DNA from: Paramacrobiotus metropolitanus
Taxonomy: Eukaryota; Tardigrada; Eutardigrada; Parachela; Macrobiotidae
Length of the DNA stretch: 64,000 nt
NCBI RefSeq assembly: GCF_019649055.1
Contig: NW_026570392.1
Span: 124,001-188,000 of the forward strand
Direction of reading: 5' to 3'
The notes below the pieces were generated by a model. That model made no database searches and had not been told where the DNA came from. It worked only from the letters and a program-made list of their open reading frames with translations. Below are positions 1-13,100 of the stretch, one piece after another. The position numbers and the translations under genes are program-made. The first letter of the stretch is position 1, and each line of letters begins with the position of its first letter.

Positions 1-166
1 ATGAGAAAACATTACCACTTTCTGCCTCTCTCAATTCGCCATATTAAATTATGTTTGTTGATAACTGTACGCACTACGCAGTCTGTTTTTCTGGCCATTG
101 TAGCAAAACCGGGGTATTGTTTAGTACGCACATCTGTAACTTGTAAGCGAGTTACACTGTTACACG

Positions 167-487
167 TACAACTTGTCCCGTAATTTTTCCGCATCAACAC
201 AGCGTCAATAACAAATTCACTTACAAATTCACGAGTGATATGCCAAACCGCATACTACGGTGCCATATGAATTTACCTTCAACATGAATTTTAAATTTAC
301 ATTCAACATTAAATTACGTTCACCATGAATTTGAAATGGCTGATGCATGCCAAATATCGATACTCGTATAAACCGTAAAACACCTATATTTTATACATAA
401 TTATCGACCTGTCGCAAATGCACGCTATCTGTACTCTGTAGTCTGTAGCATGTACATTCACGTTAAAAATTACGGGACAAGCTTGTA
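167..487. mobile_element. MITE-like element with terminal inverted repeats
   Basis: The sequence CTTGTCCCGTAATTTTT at 172-188 recurs as its exact reverse complement at 465-481. The match extends outward with one indel through TACAA at 167-171 and its partner ending at 487. The interior is AT-rich, about 310 bp, and has no coding capacity. A shorter relative lies at 58211-58427 with the same left end and the same internal block (GGCTGATGCATGCCAA). Two related copies with matching ends point to a non-autonomous DNA transposon family. No clear target-site duplication is visible, so the exact ends are uncertain. Confidence 0.6.
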
Positions 488-796
488 GTCTTTAAATAAT
501 TAAAATACTTACTATAAAAAACATACTGTAATTGTACCCAAACAAAAATGCTGTGCAACTGCAAAAATGCCCCTAAATTCCGCACACCTCTAAATTCCTT
601 GCGCATTTTTCTGTAAAGAGATCCGCTTCCAACTCTGTACACTGCAGTATACAAGTACATACAGCTTCGGACTGGGCGAAAGGGATTATTAAATGGAGGG
701 ATACGAAAATTTAGATCATGTACCGAGATAGTTTCCTTTGATCCTCCTACTGTAGGGCTCCGGTTATGTTATAACAGTGATCAAGTAAAAACATCA
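488..796. other. No gene seen
   Basis: This is AT-rich spacer between the MITE-like element and the decayed module. The short open frames here show no codon bias or family resemblance. In an intact gene, the F-box exon that should follow the module would lie here or further left. No F-box-like stretch is visible in it. Confidence 0.5.
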
Positions 797-1487
797 TCAA
801 GCCTCGCCTTCACGGCTTACCGCACGATAGCCAGTCATCGGGGTCGACGAATAATATTCCTCCGGCTTCAGCATGTACATCACCGATTTGCCGACATGGC
901 TCACTGGGAGGACATTCCATCCTGCCAACTGCTGCTTCCACATACTCCATAATGCAGCCGACATCGGCCCTTCACCGGTGGCCGTGTAGGACTGGCACAA
1001 CGTGTGCGACTCAACCAGAAAATCCGAAGGACGAACGACACGCTCTGTCAAGACCTCCCTGGACGGCACAATACGGACCGCCCCCACTGCAAAGCAATCC
1101 TGGACGGTTTGACCTCCGCACTGCACTTCGGCCAACACGTGCGATGTCCCGAACAGACCGGGAACGAGAAATCTGGCCGGGTACCATATCCACGGCTGAT
1201 CCGTCGAAGTTCGCGCTAAACCTGGATTCGCTCCCTAGAATCCGCGCGCGATGCTCTCTCCAGTTCCTGGTGTCGATCGTATTGCGAACCTGTCGACATT
1301 CTACAGTGAAAACGTTTCCGTTTGCATAGTCCATAAACTATGCATGGTGTCCGGGATAGTCGAAATCCAGGATGCATCCTTTATCCGTGACATTGATGAC
1401 GTCTGCATGCTGCAGCTGCGCTCCGTCAACTAGCATGTCCACCGCATTCCAGAGATCCACTGGAATGGTTTTACAGAGTAATTGCAT
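797..1487 (-). pseudogene. Decayed copy of the F-box-associated N-terminal module
   Basis: Read on the minus strand from an ATG at 1487, this matches codon by codon the module at 57460-58119. Shared stretches include WNAVDxL, QLQHAxVxNVTD, ILDFDxPG, LAEVQCG, QDCFxVGAVR and RAVRPSxF. It is broken in several ways. A TAG at 1338-1340 stands where the paralog has a CAG glutamine codon. Two one-base losses between about 1200 and 1260 change the frame before LAEVQCG, which then runs open to a TGA at 797-799. The splice donor that follows SREVP in the paralog is not recognisable. The module's function is unknown; in the 57-61 kb copy it lies upstream of an F-box exon, which suggests it is exon 1 of an F-box protein. 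The dead state is clear from the sequence. Confidence 0.75.
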
Positions 1488-2736
1488 CCTCAATAACCCA
1501 CTGGCAAGATAAAATCTGTTGTTGGAGGCGCTGTTTACTTTGCCTAGTCAAAAATACTGAGGAAACCTTAACATGTTCACGCTAGAAAGCATGTTCTGTA
1601 ATCGGTGGACGTTAAAAACCCAAATCATGACATAGTCCGCTGGCTTCGCACAAATCTGGTTTAAAACCGCACATTTACCACTTAAAACTATTCCTGGAGT
1701 TACTTAACTTTTCATTCACAGTCAATTTTCGGTATGGGAAATGACTTTCTGAGACGAAAGGTTGAAAATCAGAAGACTGATGAGAAGTTGACGATGAAGT
1801 TCAAACTTCAAACTGCCAGAATAATTACCAGTGTACACTGCCGCACAGGGCGGTTGTGATTGCGTCAAGCGCCGGAAGTGTTAAAAATGCGTTGTTTGCG
1901 AGATTTGGCAAAACCGTAGATACACTGGACACTGTACAGCAATCAGAAATGGTGGGAAAGAAAATCGGCTATAAATAATAAACAGCTTTTTTGTTGTTGT
2001 GCGGAGCATCCCGACTGTAGGAGCGTACTGGCCGAAATGGCAGTTTTATATTTTGGCAAATTCAGTTACAGCAAGAGGAAAGTGTAGCGAAGCTGTCTTA
2101 AAATTCGTAAACAGACTTTCGTCTTTATTTCATTTCCGGTTACATTTCACCCATTTCGAAGTGAAACTGATCAGCTGTACAATCGCAACTCTTTCGAACA
2201 AACAAATTAAAATAAAACGGCCTGAATAAACACACCACGAAGCGTCACGCACCACACAAATGCAACGTTAAAATCTGGCAATCCTTCCGTGATTATACTT
2301 CAGGAAAAAGCCATTCATCCGCTATTTTCCAACGGCCTTTTTATCCCTTGCGCTCCTTCAGCTTCTTCCTGCAATGCACGGCACATTTATGGAAAATAAT
2401 CTAATTCAATTCATGATTTTCCTACGAAAAAAATCAAACAGATTACCAAATTAATAACCAAATAAATAATAAATTCAAACAAACACTGACAAAATATTCA
2501 ACACACACAAACACAAAACTATTACAAAACACAATTAAACGCAGAAAACACCTCTGGAAACAATACAGCTACAAAAGTATGAAAACCAGGAACGATAGCC
2601 ATGACGGTAAACTGAGTGATCAAATAAAATAAAATAACCAAGTATTAAAATAAAACTGGAATTTTCAAAAATTACTGTAAAAATCTGCTACTCGTAGTTC
2701 GTACTGGCGATTAATGGCATCATCAATTTTCTCGAC
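1488..2736. other. Gene-poor spacer
   Basis: This AT-rich DNA lies upstream of the decayed module and downstream of COX6C. The short open frames, such as 1999-2229, have no recognisable similarity. The COX6C 3' UTR must fall in its right-hand part. No RNA gene or further transposon signature was found. Confidence 0.5.
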
Positions 2737-3262
2737 TTACAGTAAGTCCTGTTCATATTCGTCAAAGTCGGCCATAGTGATGTTCTCGAACACGCCTGCC
2801 TTCACCATTCGCTTAAAATCCGCATGCGAGTCGAAGGTTCTACGGAGAAAAAGGCATAACATCAGCGAAAAACTGGAAATATCCTTCAGACGTAGACGTA
2901 ATCGTGCTTAACATTCCAAATCTCAGTATACCACCATAGCTCACTCCATTAGCTGAACAGGTTTTTAGCCACAACAACTCCGTTGAAAGGATCCCGTCAC
3001 CAATTTATTCCCATACATACGCTTACCTCCAGAATTCTGCGTATTTCTTCTTGCGTGGCTCCCCAATAAAGTAGCGATAGCTGAGACACGCCGTAATGGC
3101 CACCGCGAAGCAGATGATGGCGTGTTTCTTGGTGGCCGTGGCCAGGGTATTGCGCAGCTGTGGTTTGGGGAGACGCTGCTGCTGGCTCTTGGTTGGCACT
3201 CCGCACTCCTCGGCCGTGCTGGCCACCGCTTGCGCCGCGTAATAACGGGAAAACAGACGCAT
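2737..3262 (-). CDS. COX6C: Cytochrome c oxidase subunit 6C
   Basis: This encodes a small nuclear-encoded subunit of respiratory complex IV, anchored in the mitochondrial inner membrane by one helix. There are two exons: 3027-3262, then 2737-2839. The donor GTAAGC and the acceptor CCGTAG join an AGA codon, giving 112 residues. Residues 1 to about 33 are basic and Ser/Ala-rich, a plausible mitochondrial leader extension. The family core follows: KPQLRNTLATATKKHAI, a hydrophobic helix, then RKKKYAEFWR and, from exon 2, DFKRMVKAGVFE. These match the KPQLRGLL, RKKAYADFYR and DFEEMRKAGIFQ pattern of animal COX6C. The ATG at 3262 was chosen because the frame upstream of it lacks another ATG. The gene is divergent from XPR1, with about 0.9 kb between start codons. 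Confidence 0.88.
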
Positions 3263-4188
3263 GGTTCTTCTATACGATGCGACTATCACAGCTGATTCAA
3301 CTCATACAAAAGCAGCCTTTCCAGATAGGGAAATTAGAAGAGAAAAAACATCCAAATTCAAACAATTTTAAGCAATTTTTTACCAAAATTAGTCGCTGCA
3401 GTTGCACCCAAAGTATAGCAGATAGGTTGCGTCACGTGGCGAGCTTGCTTTCACACCCGGAAGTATTGTGCGCATTTGTCAATACTTTTCGTTTGCCTTT
3501 ATTTTCACTCGCCACGGTTTACCAAATAACAGAGCAAATAATTCTAGATTTTAAATAAAAATTTTAACATTTAATTATTGAGTTTGATACCTGTTCTTCG
3601 TGGTCAAAACGAAAAGGTTTCGGAATTCTGAAAAGTCAGCAAATACGAACAAACATCTTCAGCTCGTTATCACCAACCAGGAATACTCTGAGTTGTGCCG
3701 AGTTAATTTTGCGTTTGTAGTACTACAAGTGATGCGGAAATAAGGCGCGACGGCTCATTTCTCTGTAGGCTTCCATATGTCCGTTGCTTCCGCCTGTATT
3801 TCTGTCCTGCTGTTCGCGATTTTCCTTGCTATCCATAAAAACCGAGCCAGCGTCTGATTATGTCATTTGTATCTTGCTTGACTCAGTTTTCACTTTTGAC
3901 GAAAGATTTCTCCGTTTACTCACCATCGTTTTACGATCTTTTGTCAGCGGAATTATTCTCCAATGCGCACGGTGTTTTGCATCGTAAACGCGCCTCGTTA
4001 AGCGTGTCCCGCTGTGAGCAGCGGGTTTCATGGTGTGTCTTCTGAACATGAACTGGTTTTTCCAATTTTCTCATTCTCCTGGCATTGTCGTCGCTCCTCG
4101 TTGCCATTGCTGATTTCCCCCATGATCTGGCTGCTTTTTCGTATGATCTGAAGCATAGTCGTCTTTCCCCCCGTGTTCCTAATGCAAG
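3263..4188. promoter_or_regulatory. Divergent intergenic region between COX6C and XPR1
   Basis: The region holds the 5' ends of two genes read outward and must contain both promoters and 5' UTRs. No convincing TATA box or initiator can be assigned by eye. Open frames on both strands between 3780 and 4180 overlap each other without family similarity and are probably chance. Confidence 0.4.
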
Positions 4189-7100
4189 ATGAAGTTTGGC
4201 CAACATCTGACGGCGCATGTGACGCCCGAATGGCGGACACAGTATATCAACTACGACGTAGGCATTCAGCATTCTCCCTTGTTTTTCTCCGCTGCGATTA
4301 ATTCTCTTGTGTCGTCCGCTTGATCAGGATAATTATGGGTTAGGGCTGGTGTTTTGCAGGATATGAAGGAGCTTCTGGAAAAGGTGCCGCAGCATGCGCC
4401 CGCGCAGCTTGGTGAGTTTGGCGTGCAGCCATTTTTTCTTCGTCCGACTGGTTTTTTGTTGCGTGGTGTATCGTACCGTGACGGAGAGAAAGGAAACGCA
4501 GCGTAATGGAAATTAATACCGTTGTGATTATTATCTAAATGCAAATCTTCCAATGGATTACATAACATTTTGGCCACTGTAATCAGGTTGTTTGGCCTTT
4601 GGGCAGTAATAATTCGTAATCTGTATTTTAATACAGTATTTTACATTACCTAATTTTTATTTTTGTCTTACATGTATTTATTATTATCTTAGTAGTATTT
4701 ATTATTAGTATTTCCATTTGTTATTTTCCGCGCATTTCCATCTGTTTTTCGGTTTTCCTCACGTAATAATTTCGAAAATTCCAAACTTGGATTAAATAAA
4801 ATCCTGGCTAAACAATAAGTAAAATCGCCATTGTAAATTACCTTCATAATCATTATTTTAAATATTGTATTAAATATTTTAAATAGATAAAATTTGAAAT
4901 ATAATTTATTTAAATATTTTAAAATATGAAAATTACATTCATAATAAACATTATCTGAAAACATTTGAAGGTGAATTGTCCATCGCTTTGCATTTTGTTC
5001 GCTTTTCCGTTTCTGGACTGTTGATTTCTTACGGAATTAATTATCGCGTGAGGATTATAATGTAACGTGATGTGTAATTATATTTATTTTGAATGTTGCG
5101 ATTTAATTCCGCAATGGATAATTCCAGAAGACGCGCACGCTTATCGGCTTATGTAATAATTAATTTGCCATACAATCGCCTTACGTTCATCCTGTTGTGT
5201 GGAGCAGGTGGCACCGGAAGCGAAGAAGAACGCCAGCAGAAATCCACGGATCTGCTGCATTTTGTCGTGCAGTTTGAGGAGAATTTCTTCACGTATTGTG
5301 ATCGGGAATTGACCAAAGTCAACACATTCTTCGCCGGTGAGTCATGAACATTTTCCAGGTTGGACGCCGATTTCTGTTTTATTATTAACAGAAAAAACAT
5401 TTTACGGCGAAAAATAATAATAAGAAAAAATGCAATTCCATGTGTTGAAATGTCTTCGCAAACGAGACATAATCAACACATAATCACACATAATTCAGCA
5501 CATATTGATTTAATAACACGTAATTTGAATACATAATTATAACACACATACACATAATTTCGACACATAATTATTAACGAATTTCGTGAATAACACGAAG
5601 GTTTTTTATGGCTGTTTTTATTTATGGCTGTTTTTTTTTATGGTTTTTTATAGCTGTTTTTTTATGGCTAGAGATCCTTCTGATGGCGAGCATTTTGTTT
5701 GTGTGTTTCTGCAGTATTTTGTCCGAAATTGTTGTTAACAAATTTTTAACCGCGTTGTGATTGGTTTCGTTGCAACCTTCTTTTTTATTCTCTTTTATTA
5801 GTTTTATTTTAGTAATTTAATGATTATTGATTGCATTTTATTGTCGCATGGATTACATTGTCCGTACTTGTGTACAAATATCCGTGGCATTTTATAGAGA
5901 AATTAGCGGAAGCGCAGCGGAAGTTTGCGGCGCTGAGGAGCGAGTTGAAGGCGCATAAATCGCGGCCGGAACACGCGGATGACCGTGTGCACAAGATGCC
6001 CTGGCTGGCCGATCTGGTGGATAAGGACGTGCGCAAGGCCAAACGCCGCTACCGCAAGATCCACGATCTCAAGATGGCCTTCTCCGAGTTCTACCTCAGC
6101 CTGATCCTCCTGCAGAACTTCCAGAACCTCAACTTCACCGGCTTCCGCAAGATACTCAAAAAGCACGACAAGGTACCGTTTCTCTCCTGTTTTCCTCGGA
6201 TTATTCAGTTGTTAATTGTGCTAGTCATCTGTCATTTCTTTCCATCTTGACACTAAGAATTTTGAGCTGTTATGTTCGTGAAAGGTGTTTTGTATTTTTT
6301 TCTGATAATTTCATTGATTTGTGAGTGTATTATTTTTTTGCTTGATTTTATGCGATGGAAAAATAATTTGTTTTCTATGTGGTTGTATAAGAGATAATTT
6401 TAACAGCAAATTGTCTTTTGAAATTTAAAAAAAAATACTGGGTAAATTTACTGTCTTTGAAAGTTAATCACTGCAATTTGAAACTTCATTGTCAGAGTTG
6501 CCAATTCGTTAACACCGACGACTCAGAGTCTATGTAGCCTCTGCACTACGTTTATTCGTATTATGCTGGCATTCAGCCTTGGTCCGATTATTGTACTGTT
6601 GCACTGTTCTCTTCATAAGCCATTGTTTTTCATGGATTTTCTGCTGTTTAGATTTTAAACACCCACAGTGGAACGCTTTGGCGGCAGGAGAAAGTGGAGA
6701 CCGCGCCTTTCCACACCAGCAAGGAGATTGAAAAATTAATTCTGGATACGGAAGTAGGCTGCAAAATTGATGCGTAATCTGCGCGTTGCCGGTGGCCAGC
6801 GGCAATAACAAAATGGAATCGATAATCCAGGAAATGTAATTACTTTCGTTGTCTTCCCGTTAGAATCTGTACGTCAGCGATCTGGAGGGCGGCAACCGGG
6901 GCAAAGCCATGCAGCGTCTGCGGGTGCCTCCGCTGAATGAGCCGGTAAGGCGGTCATTTTGTGTTAAAATTAAGAAAATGCGCATCTCATCGCCGTAGGC
7001 TCCTCCTTCCGTGTTTTTCCTCATGGGACTGTTCCTCGGTATTTTTCTGGTCTTACTGGTGGTGCTCATTCTAACCGGTAGGTTAACGCGGGTGTTTCTC

Positions 7101-10100
7101 GGATTTTCCGGTGCTCTGTGATGCGTTTTTCAGCTAGTTATCCAGTAAGGAAAATATGTGTACTTAAATTTATCCAGTAAATCTATTAATGGACAAATTA
7201 TTCAGAAAATGAGGATTTAGAGAGTAAAACAAAAATAATAAGAAAATAGTAAAATAATTCAAATAAGGAAAGAGAGTAAAAAGTAAAGAATAAAAATTAT
7301 TAAAACCGTTAAAAAAGTAGAGATGAACCAGGAAAGCGCTACGCTGTAGGCTAGCACTAAAAGACCGAAGCGAAGCTGGGCAGTATTTCATCTCAGAGCG
7401 TCTGCAGCCAATTTACTGCATAAGTACAAGTTACAATTTACTACATAAGTACGAGTACATGAGAAAATCCATCAGAACACTGGCTTAAATGCGAAATAGG
7501 TATAGGTAAGCTGTAATCGGGCACCGTCTGTGCTGCTCATACCATACAATCAATGAAAAAGCGTAGTGTAGTGCATGCCTGTATAGTTTTAACTCAACAA
7601 TTATCGAAATATTAGACAGCAGCGAAAATGGAAATTCAAGGATAAATTTTCAGATTTTTGTTTGATAGTTTTTTACTAAAACGTGAAAAATCAGTATACA
7701 AGGGTATTTGTGAATACATATGCAAATGATTACAGCAGATAATTTTTTAAAAAAATAATATATGAACGAATAATTTAATAACTTTACAAGTGGTTACGTT
7801 ATTAAAAAAAATGCAAAAGGGATCAGATTATCCGATAGTTTTAAAACTAAATGAATTTGTTCAGAAAAGCAATATCAGTAAATTGTGCAACAAATTACAT
7901 TGTTTAGGTTATTCAGAAAATGCAAAAGGAGTGAACTATCCAACAGAAAACAGAACTTATAATTAACTCATTTTAAAACTGGAAGCTGTTCGATTATTCG
8001 GTAAGAAATTTGCATTGTGCATAAATGTGCAGTAACCTTGTAAAGTGAAGTAACTATTCGAAGATACGAAAAATGGTTTTCATTCATTTATTAACTCCGT
8101 TTTTCGTTTATGTTCTTTCGCTTACTACGCTTCCTGTTTATTTTGTGACATCTCTATTTGACTGTGTGTACTGATTGAATTTTTCTGTAATTGATTTCGG
8201 TTTTGTCCGTTATTAATGGCACTTCCGGTTGGGTATTGCTAGGTATTTTTATCGGTTTCCCGAATAATGAATGGAAGATAGTGACGGCCAACGGGACGGT
8301 GAACGGCACCCAGATGGACCTGATTGCCGAGAAGAAGGAGATTGTCGACTGGCGCATCGTCACGCGGCTGTACCGCGGCCCCTTCCTGCTGATTATCATG
8401 TTGTTCCTCTTCGCCTTCAACGTGCACGGCTGGCGCGCAGCCGGCGTTAATCATGTGCTCATCTTCGAGCTGGATCCGCGTAATCACCTGTCACAGCATC
8501 ACATCATGGAGGTGCGGTAGTTAATTAGTGTTGTGCGATGGGGGAACGAGTTGCGCTGATGATCAACAAATAAGCGCATCCAATACGCAGCGGAATTTTT
8601 CCTTTTTTCGATTTAAAATTAGTGATAAAATTATTTGTTGAAATTACAGTCGATATCATGCTTTCTCATGCAAGTTCGATTTAATAAATATACTCTAGAT
8701 GTGAATAATTTATTACCAAATTGTACACCGGAAAATACTTGGAAAGTTGTGAATAAATGACAGTTATTTTATTTATTTTTAAGTGTTTTATTTATAGATT
8801 CCTGCCAGTGCATATTATGTTTTCACTTTTCTGGTATTATTTTTTATTTATTTTAAGTATTTTGTTTATAGAATTTCCCGTCAATACATAGATTATTTAA
8901 ATTTTGGTATTGTTTTTTTAGTGGAGTACTTAGAAGTTTTAGAAAAAAATAACATTCATTTTGATTATTATTTCCTACCATTTGCTGTATTTCGTTCGCC
9001 AGTAATTTTTTTTAAAATTAATTTAAAAAATTCTTAAAATTTTTTTCTTAAAAAAAATGTTTTTCTTACAATTAAAATTTTTTCTTAACTTCGCCAGTAA
9101 TTTTTTCTTAAAATAATTTCTTTCTCTCTTCTTAAAATCTTTTCGTACCATTTTGTGTTTTGCTATATTTCTCGCCAGTATTTTTCTGTTAAAATACTTC
9201 TTCAGCATTTTTTTCTGCGATCAAGCGGCCATGATTATTATGTAAATTAATTTCTCAGCTATTTTGTGTGAAAAGTGTTGAGGAATTGCGCGACTTGACG
9301 GCGTTTGTTGTTCGCAGTTGGCAGCGTGTATGGGCGTGCTGTGGTGCATCAGTCTGCTGCTGTTCTTCTACAGCGATTTCCTGGGTATCTCACATTATGC
9401 CCTTCCGCTCATCTTCTCCGGCCTGATGCTCATTTTCTTCATCAATCCTTTTCACGTTCTATGTTACGATGCGCGGAAATGGGTGATCAAGATCATGGTA
9501 AGTGGTTTTACAGTAATTTGACCACTATAACCGGAAATTAAAAAATAAATAACATTCATTTCCAGTATTATTTTGTGCAGTCTTCCACTGACAGCAGTAC
9601 GAATGACATCGTAGTCAACGGGTAATTTCCCAATTGCCTGCATAAACCTAAGTAAATAATATTTAAATCCGTTATGGTGTCCGCCATACCGTTTCGTAAA
9701 TAAAAACACACTGCTACACTAAAACGAATTTTTTTATTCTCTTTTTATGCATGTACAGGCTCAGCTTCCAGTCACATCATTCAAAATTAAATGGGTTTTG
9801 ACAATTTAAAAAACGACCGGAAATAAACTTTTTGCATGTTTTTGATTAAATTATTTTGAATGAAGAAATGGAACAAATTGATTCCTTAAAATACAACGAA
9901 TGACTGCTGAAAAGTAATGAAACCATTAATTTTTCTTTCAGTTTGTTTACAGCCGAAAAGTGGTGGAAAACAAGTTGTAAAAAATTAATTTTCTAGTTTC
10001 AAATGCCGTTTCATCTCCAGTCCTTTCAAATACGGCATGATGTAATGGTTTTGTAGTGTACTGGCTTGATATTACGGGCATAACATCTAATGCCCTACAC

Positions 10101-13100
10101 AGGCTACACGGAGTATGCGCCTCGTTATTTTCAATGAATAAATCAGATTGAAATTGAGTTTGAGAATGTGAATTTTTTCCCAGCTCGTTAACTCTTTTAC
10201 AATTTGAAAACCCGTATATCGTGTACGTAGCGATGTATATTCCTGTCACATCTTTCCTAATAAAGCAACACTCATTGGATTGATTTACAGATACAGCTGA
10301 GTCTAAAGACTGTAAAACTAAATTAATAACAATATATACAAAAGATTTAAAAGACTATTAATAATATTATTTTCTTCTTTGGAAAGATTATTAGAGTAAA
10401 ACAGTATTTTTTTGAATAATAATATTTTTATTCGTTTACATATTCGGTAGAAAATAATCATGGGTGAAGAAACGTAGTCATTTTAATAATTTGTCAGTGC
10501 TTTCTTACAGGCAGAATAATTAATTGTCTTATTTCTTACGCGCCCCTTTTCGCACATAATTTATTCCTAAAGTGGAGTTGTCAATTGTCTGGTGTTGTGT
10601 AGTTCCGCGTGATCACGGCGCCGCTGCATCCCGTGGGCTTCGCCGATTTCTGGCTGGGCGACCAGTTCACCAGTCTGACGCCGGCCTTCCTCGACATCGA
10701 ATACTCAGTTTGTTTCTACATCTTCGAAGTGCCCTGGGTCACCAAGGGAATTCCGCGTAAGTCCTGTGCAGCATTGTTTCTCTCCTAAACTGCCGCCACA
10801 TAATTCGACACGCATGTATGATAAGTTTTAAACACAATTTTTTTCTTGGAATTGTTGTTACAATATTTTAACAAGGTATCTTTTTTTCTGAAAATATTTT
10901 TTATTTTATCAAGTTACAGTGACATTTTTAGAGGATTACTGTGTAGGTTTTAACAAGTGATCTTTTTTCTGAAATTATTCTTTTATTACCTTAGCAAGTA
11001 ACATTTTTTCTGGAATTACTTTGTAATATTTTAACAATTTATGATTTTTTCTGGAATTGTTGTAGTAAGATGTCAACAGGTTGTCATTTTTCTCTGGAAT
11101 TATTTTGTAATATTTTAACCAGGTACTGTAATATTTTAACAAGGTTTTTTTCAACAGCTTGGCATTTTTCTCTGGAATTATTTTGTAATATTTTAACAAG
11201 GTTTTGTAATATTTTCACAAATTCTGATTTTAATATGGAATTATTGTAGTAATATTTTATTATCAAGCTGTTGTTTTATCTGGAATTGTTTTGTAATATT
11301 TAAGGAAGTTACTATTTATCCTGCAATTATTGTAGTACTTTTCAGCAGGTTGTAATTTTTTCTGAATTTTTGTGTTGATTATTTCTGGGGATAAATTGAC
11401 AGATCCCTCCAAGATGTGCACGTCGAACAGTAACGCCATCCGGCCGATTCTGGCCGCGCTGCCGGCGTGGTTCCGTTTCGCGCAGTGTCTGCGGCGTTAC
11501 CGGGACTCCAAGCTGGCCTTCCCCCATTTGGTCAACGCGGGCAAGTACAGCATGCTCTTCTTCGTCGTCCTCTTCTCCGCCCTCAACTCCATGCATGTCG
11601 GTACGTTTACGTAATACTCGTGATACATACTGTAGTTACTGCTTTAATCAATTTTGAATATTGCCGCTTAATTCCACTTTAATAACCGTTTTGAATTTTG
11701 ATGATGTTTATTCGATTTGTTTTATATTTTGTTCAGCGTGACTGAAAATCATCCGTTGAATTACTGAACATTGTCGTAGTGTAATGTATCTTTGGAGGTC
11801 CTCTCTTCGCGATAATAATAATTCTACACTCGCTGGCAAAGGGTTGAAATTTAAAATGCGAAAATATGTCCGCATTTGTTTAATTTTTTTGTTTGATAAC
11901 TACTGCATAATTACATAAAAGTGATAAAACGGATTGTGATTGTTTTCGAAATGCTTCGCTTTAACACTAGTTTGGAGGTTCATACGAGGTTGAAGATGGA
12001 GGTTGTTTCGGTTTTCTTAAGTTTTGTATTTATCGTACAACTTTTATTTTTCATGGCATTGATTTATTTTGGTCGATTGTTTTTACCCAGGTATTATAAT
12101 TTTCTGAATGTTATTACTATTGCCTTATCGTATAATTTTTTGAATAATTTCCGTAATGCTGCACCGGTAGAGCGTTACGCGGAGGATTTCATCGGGGAAC
12201 GCCCGGTGTTCTACATGTGGGTGATTACGGCGGTGGTCAGTTCGTGCTACTCCTTTGCCTGGGACATCCGCATGGATTGGGGCTTTCTAGACCCGAACGC
12301 CAAGGAGCACCTCTTCCTACGCGACGGCCTCATCTATCCGCAGCTGTGGTACTATTATCTGGCCATCGTCCAGGATTTTATCCTGCGTTTCGCCTGGACC
12401 ATCTCCATCTCCGTCGATGAACTGGGCCTCATCCATCACGAACTGCTGCTGGCGTTTTTGGCCACGCTGGAACTATTTCGGTACTGGGCAGTTTTTAGAA
12501 AGTTGATGTGAATTGGAAATTATTTTTTTAATTTACAGATAAGTGTATCGGTAAGCGTTATTTGCTGCTAATATCAAACGAAAAATTTAAAAAAATATAA
12601 GGATTCCTGCAGTGCAGTGCAATGAAAAGAAAAAATATAAGAATTCAATAAGGTAATGATTTAATGATTTAATTCAAATTTAATTTGTAATTCAAATTTA
12701 ATAACTGTTTAACTAAGTTCATATAAATGAGGATATCAAACGGTTAAAATAAATTTGAATTAAACAGAATAAATTGACGTAATCAGCTAATTTAAATCAA
12801 GTATATTAACTGAATTAGTTTTTTCTACAAATTACATGTCTTTTAATTGTTTGAAATGCTAACTGGAGGCAAACAATCACTTGGCAGAAATTTACGCGGG
12901 TTATAATCTTGGGTAAATGTGTGCAGGCGGTTTGTGTGGAATTTCTTCCGTCTGGAGAACGAGCATCTGAACAACTGCGGGGAATTTCGCGCGGTGCGCG
13001 ATTTGGGCGTGTCGGCGATGGCGGCCGGCCGACCCATCCAGAAAGACAGCGGCGTCCTCGTTCGCATGCTGGAACGCGAGGACAGCGAGGCGGTGCGCGG

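Noticed and set aside
10975-11266. Minus-strand frames with repeated KYYKIIPEK
   Set aside because: Product of the AT-rich tandem repeat in XPR1 intron 10.
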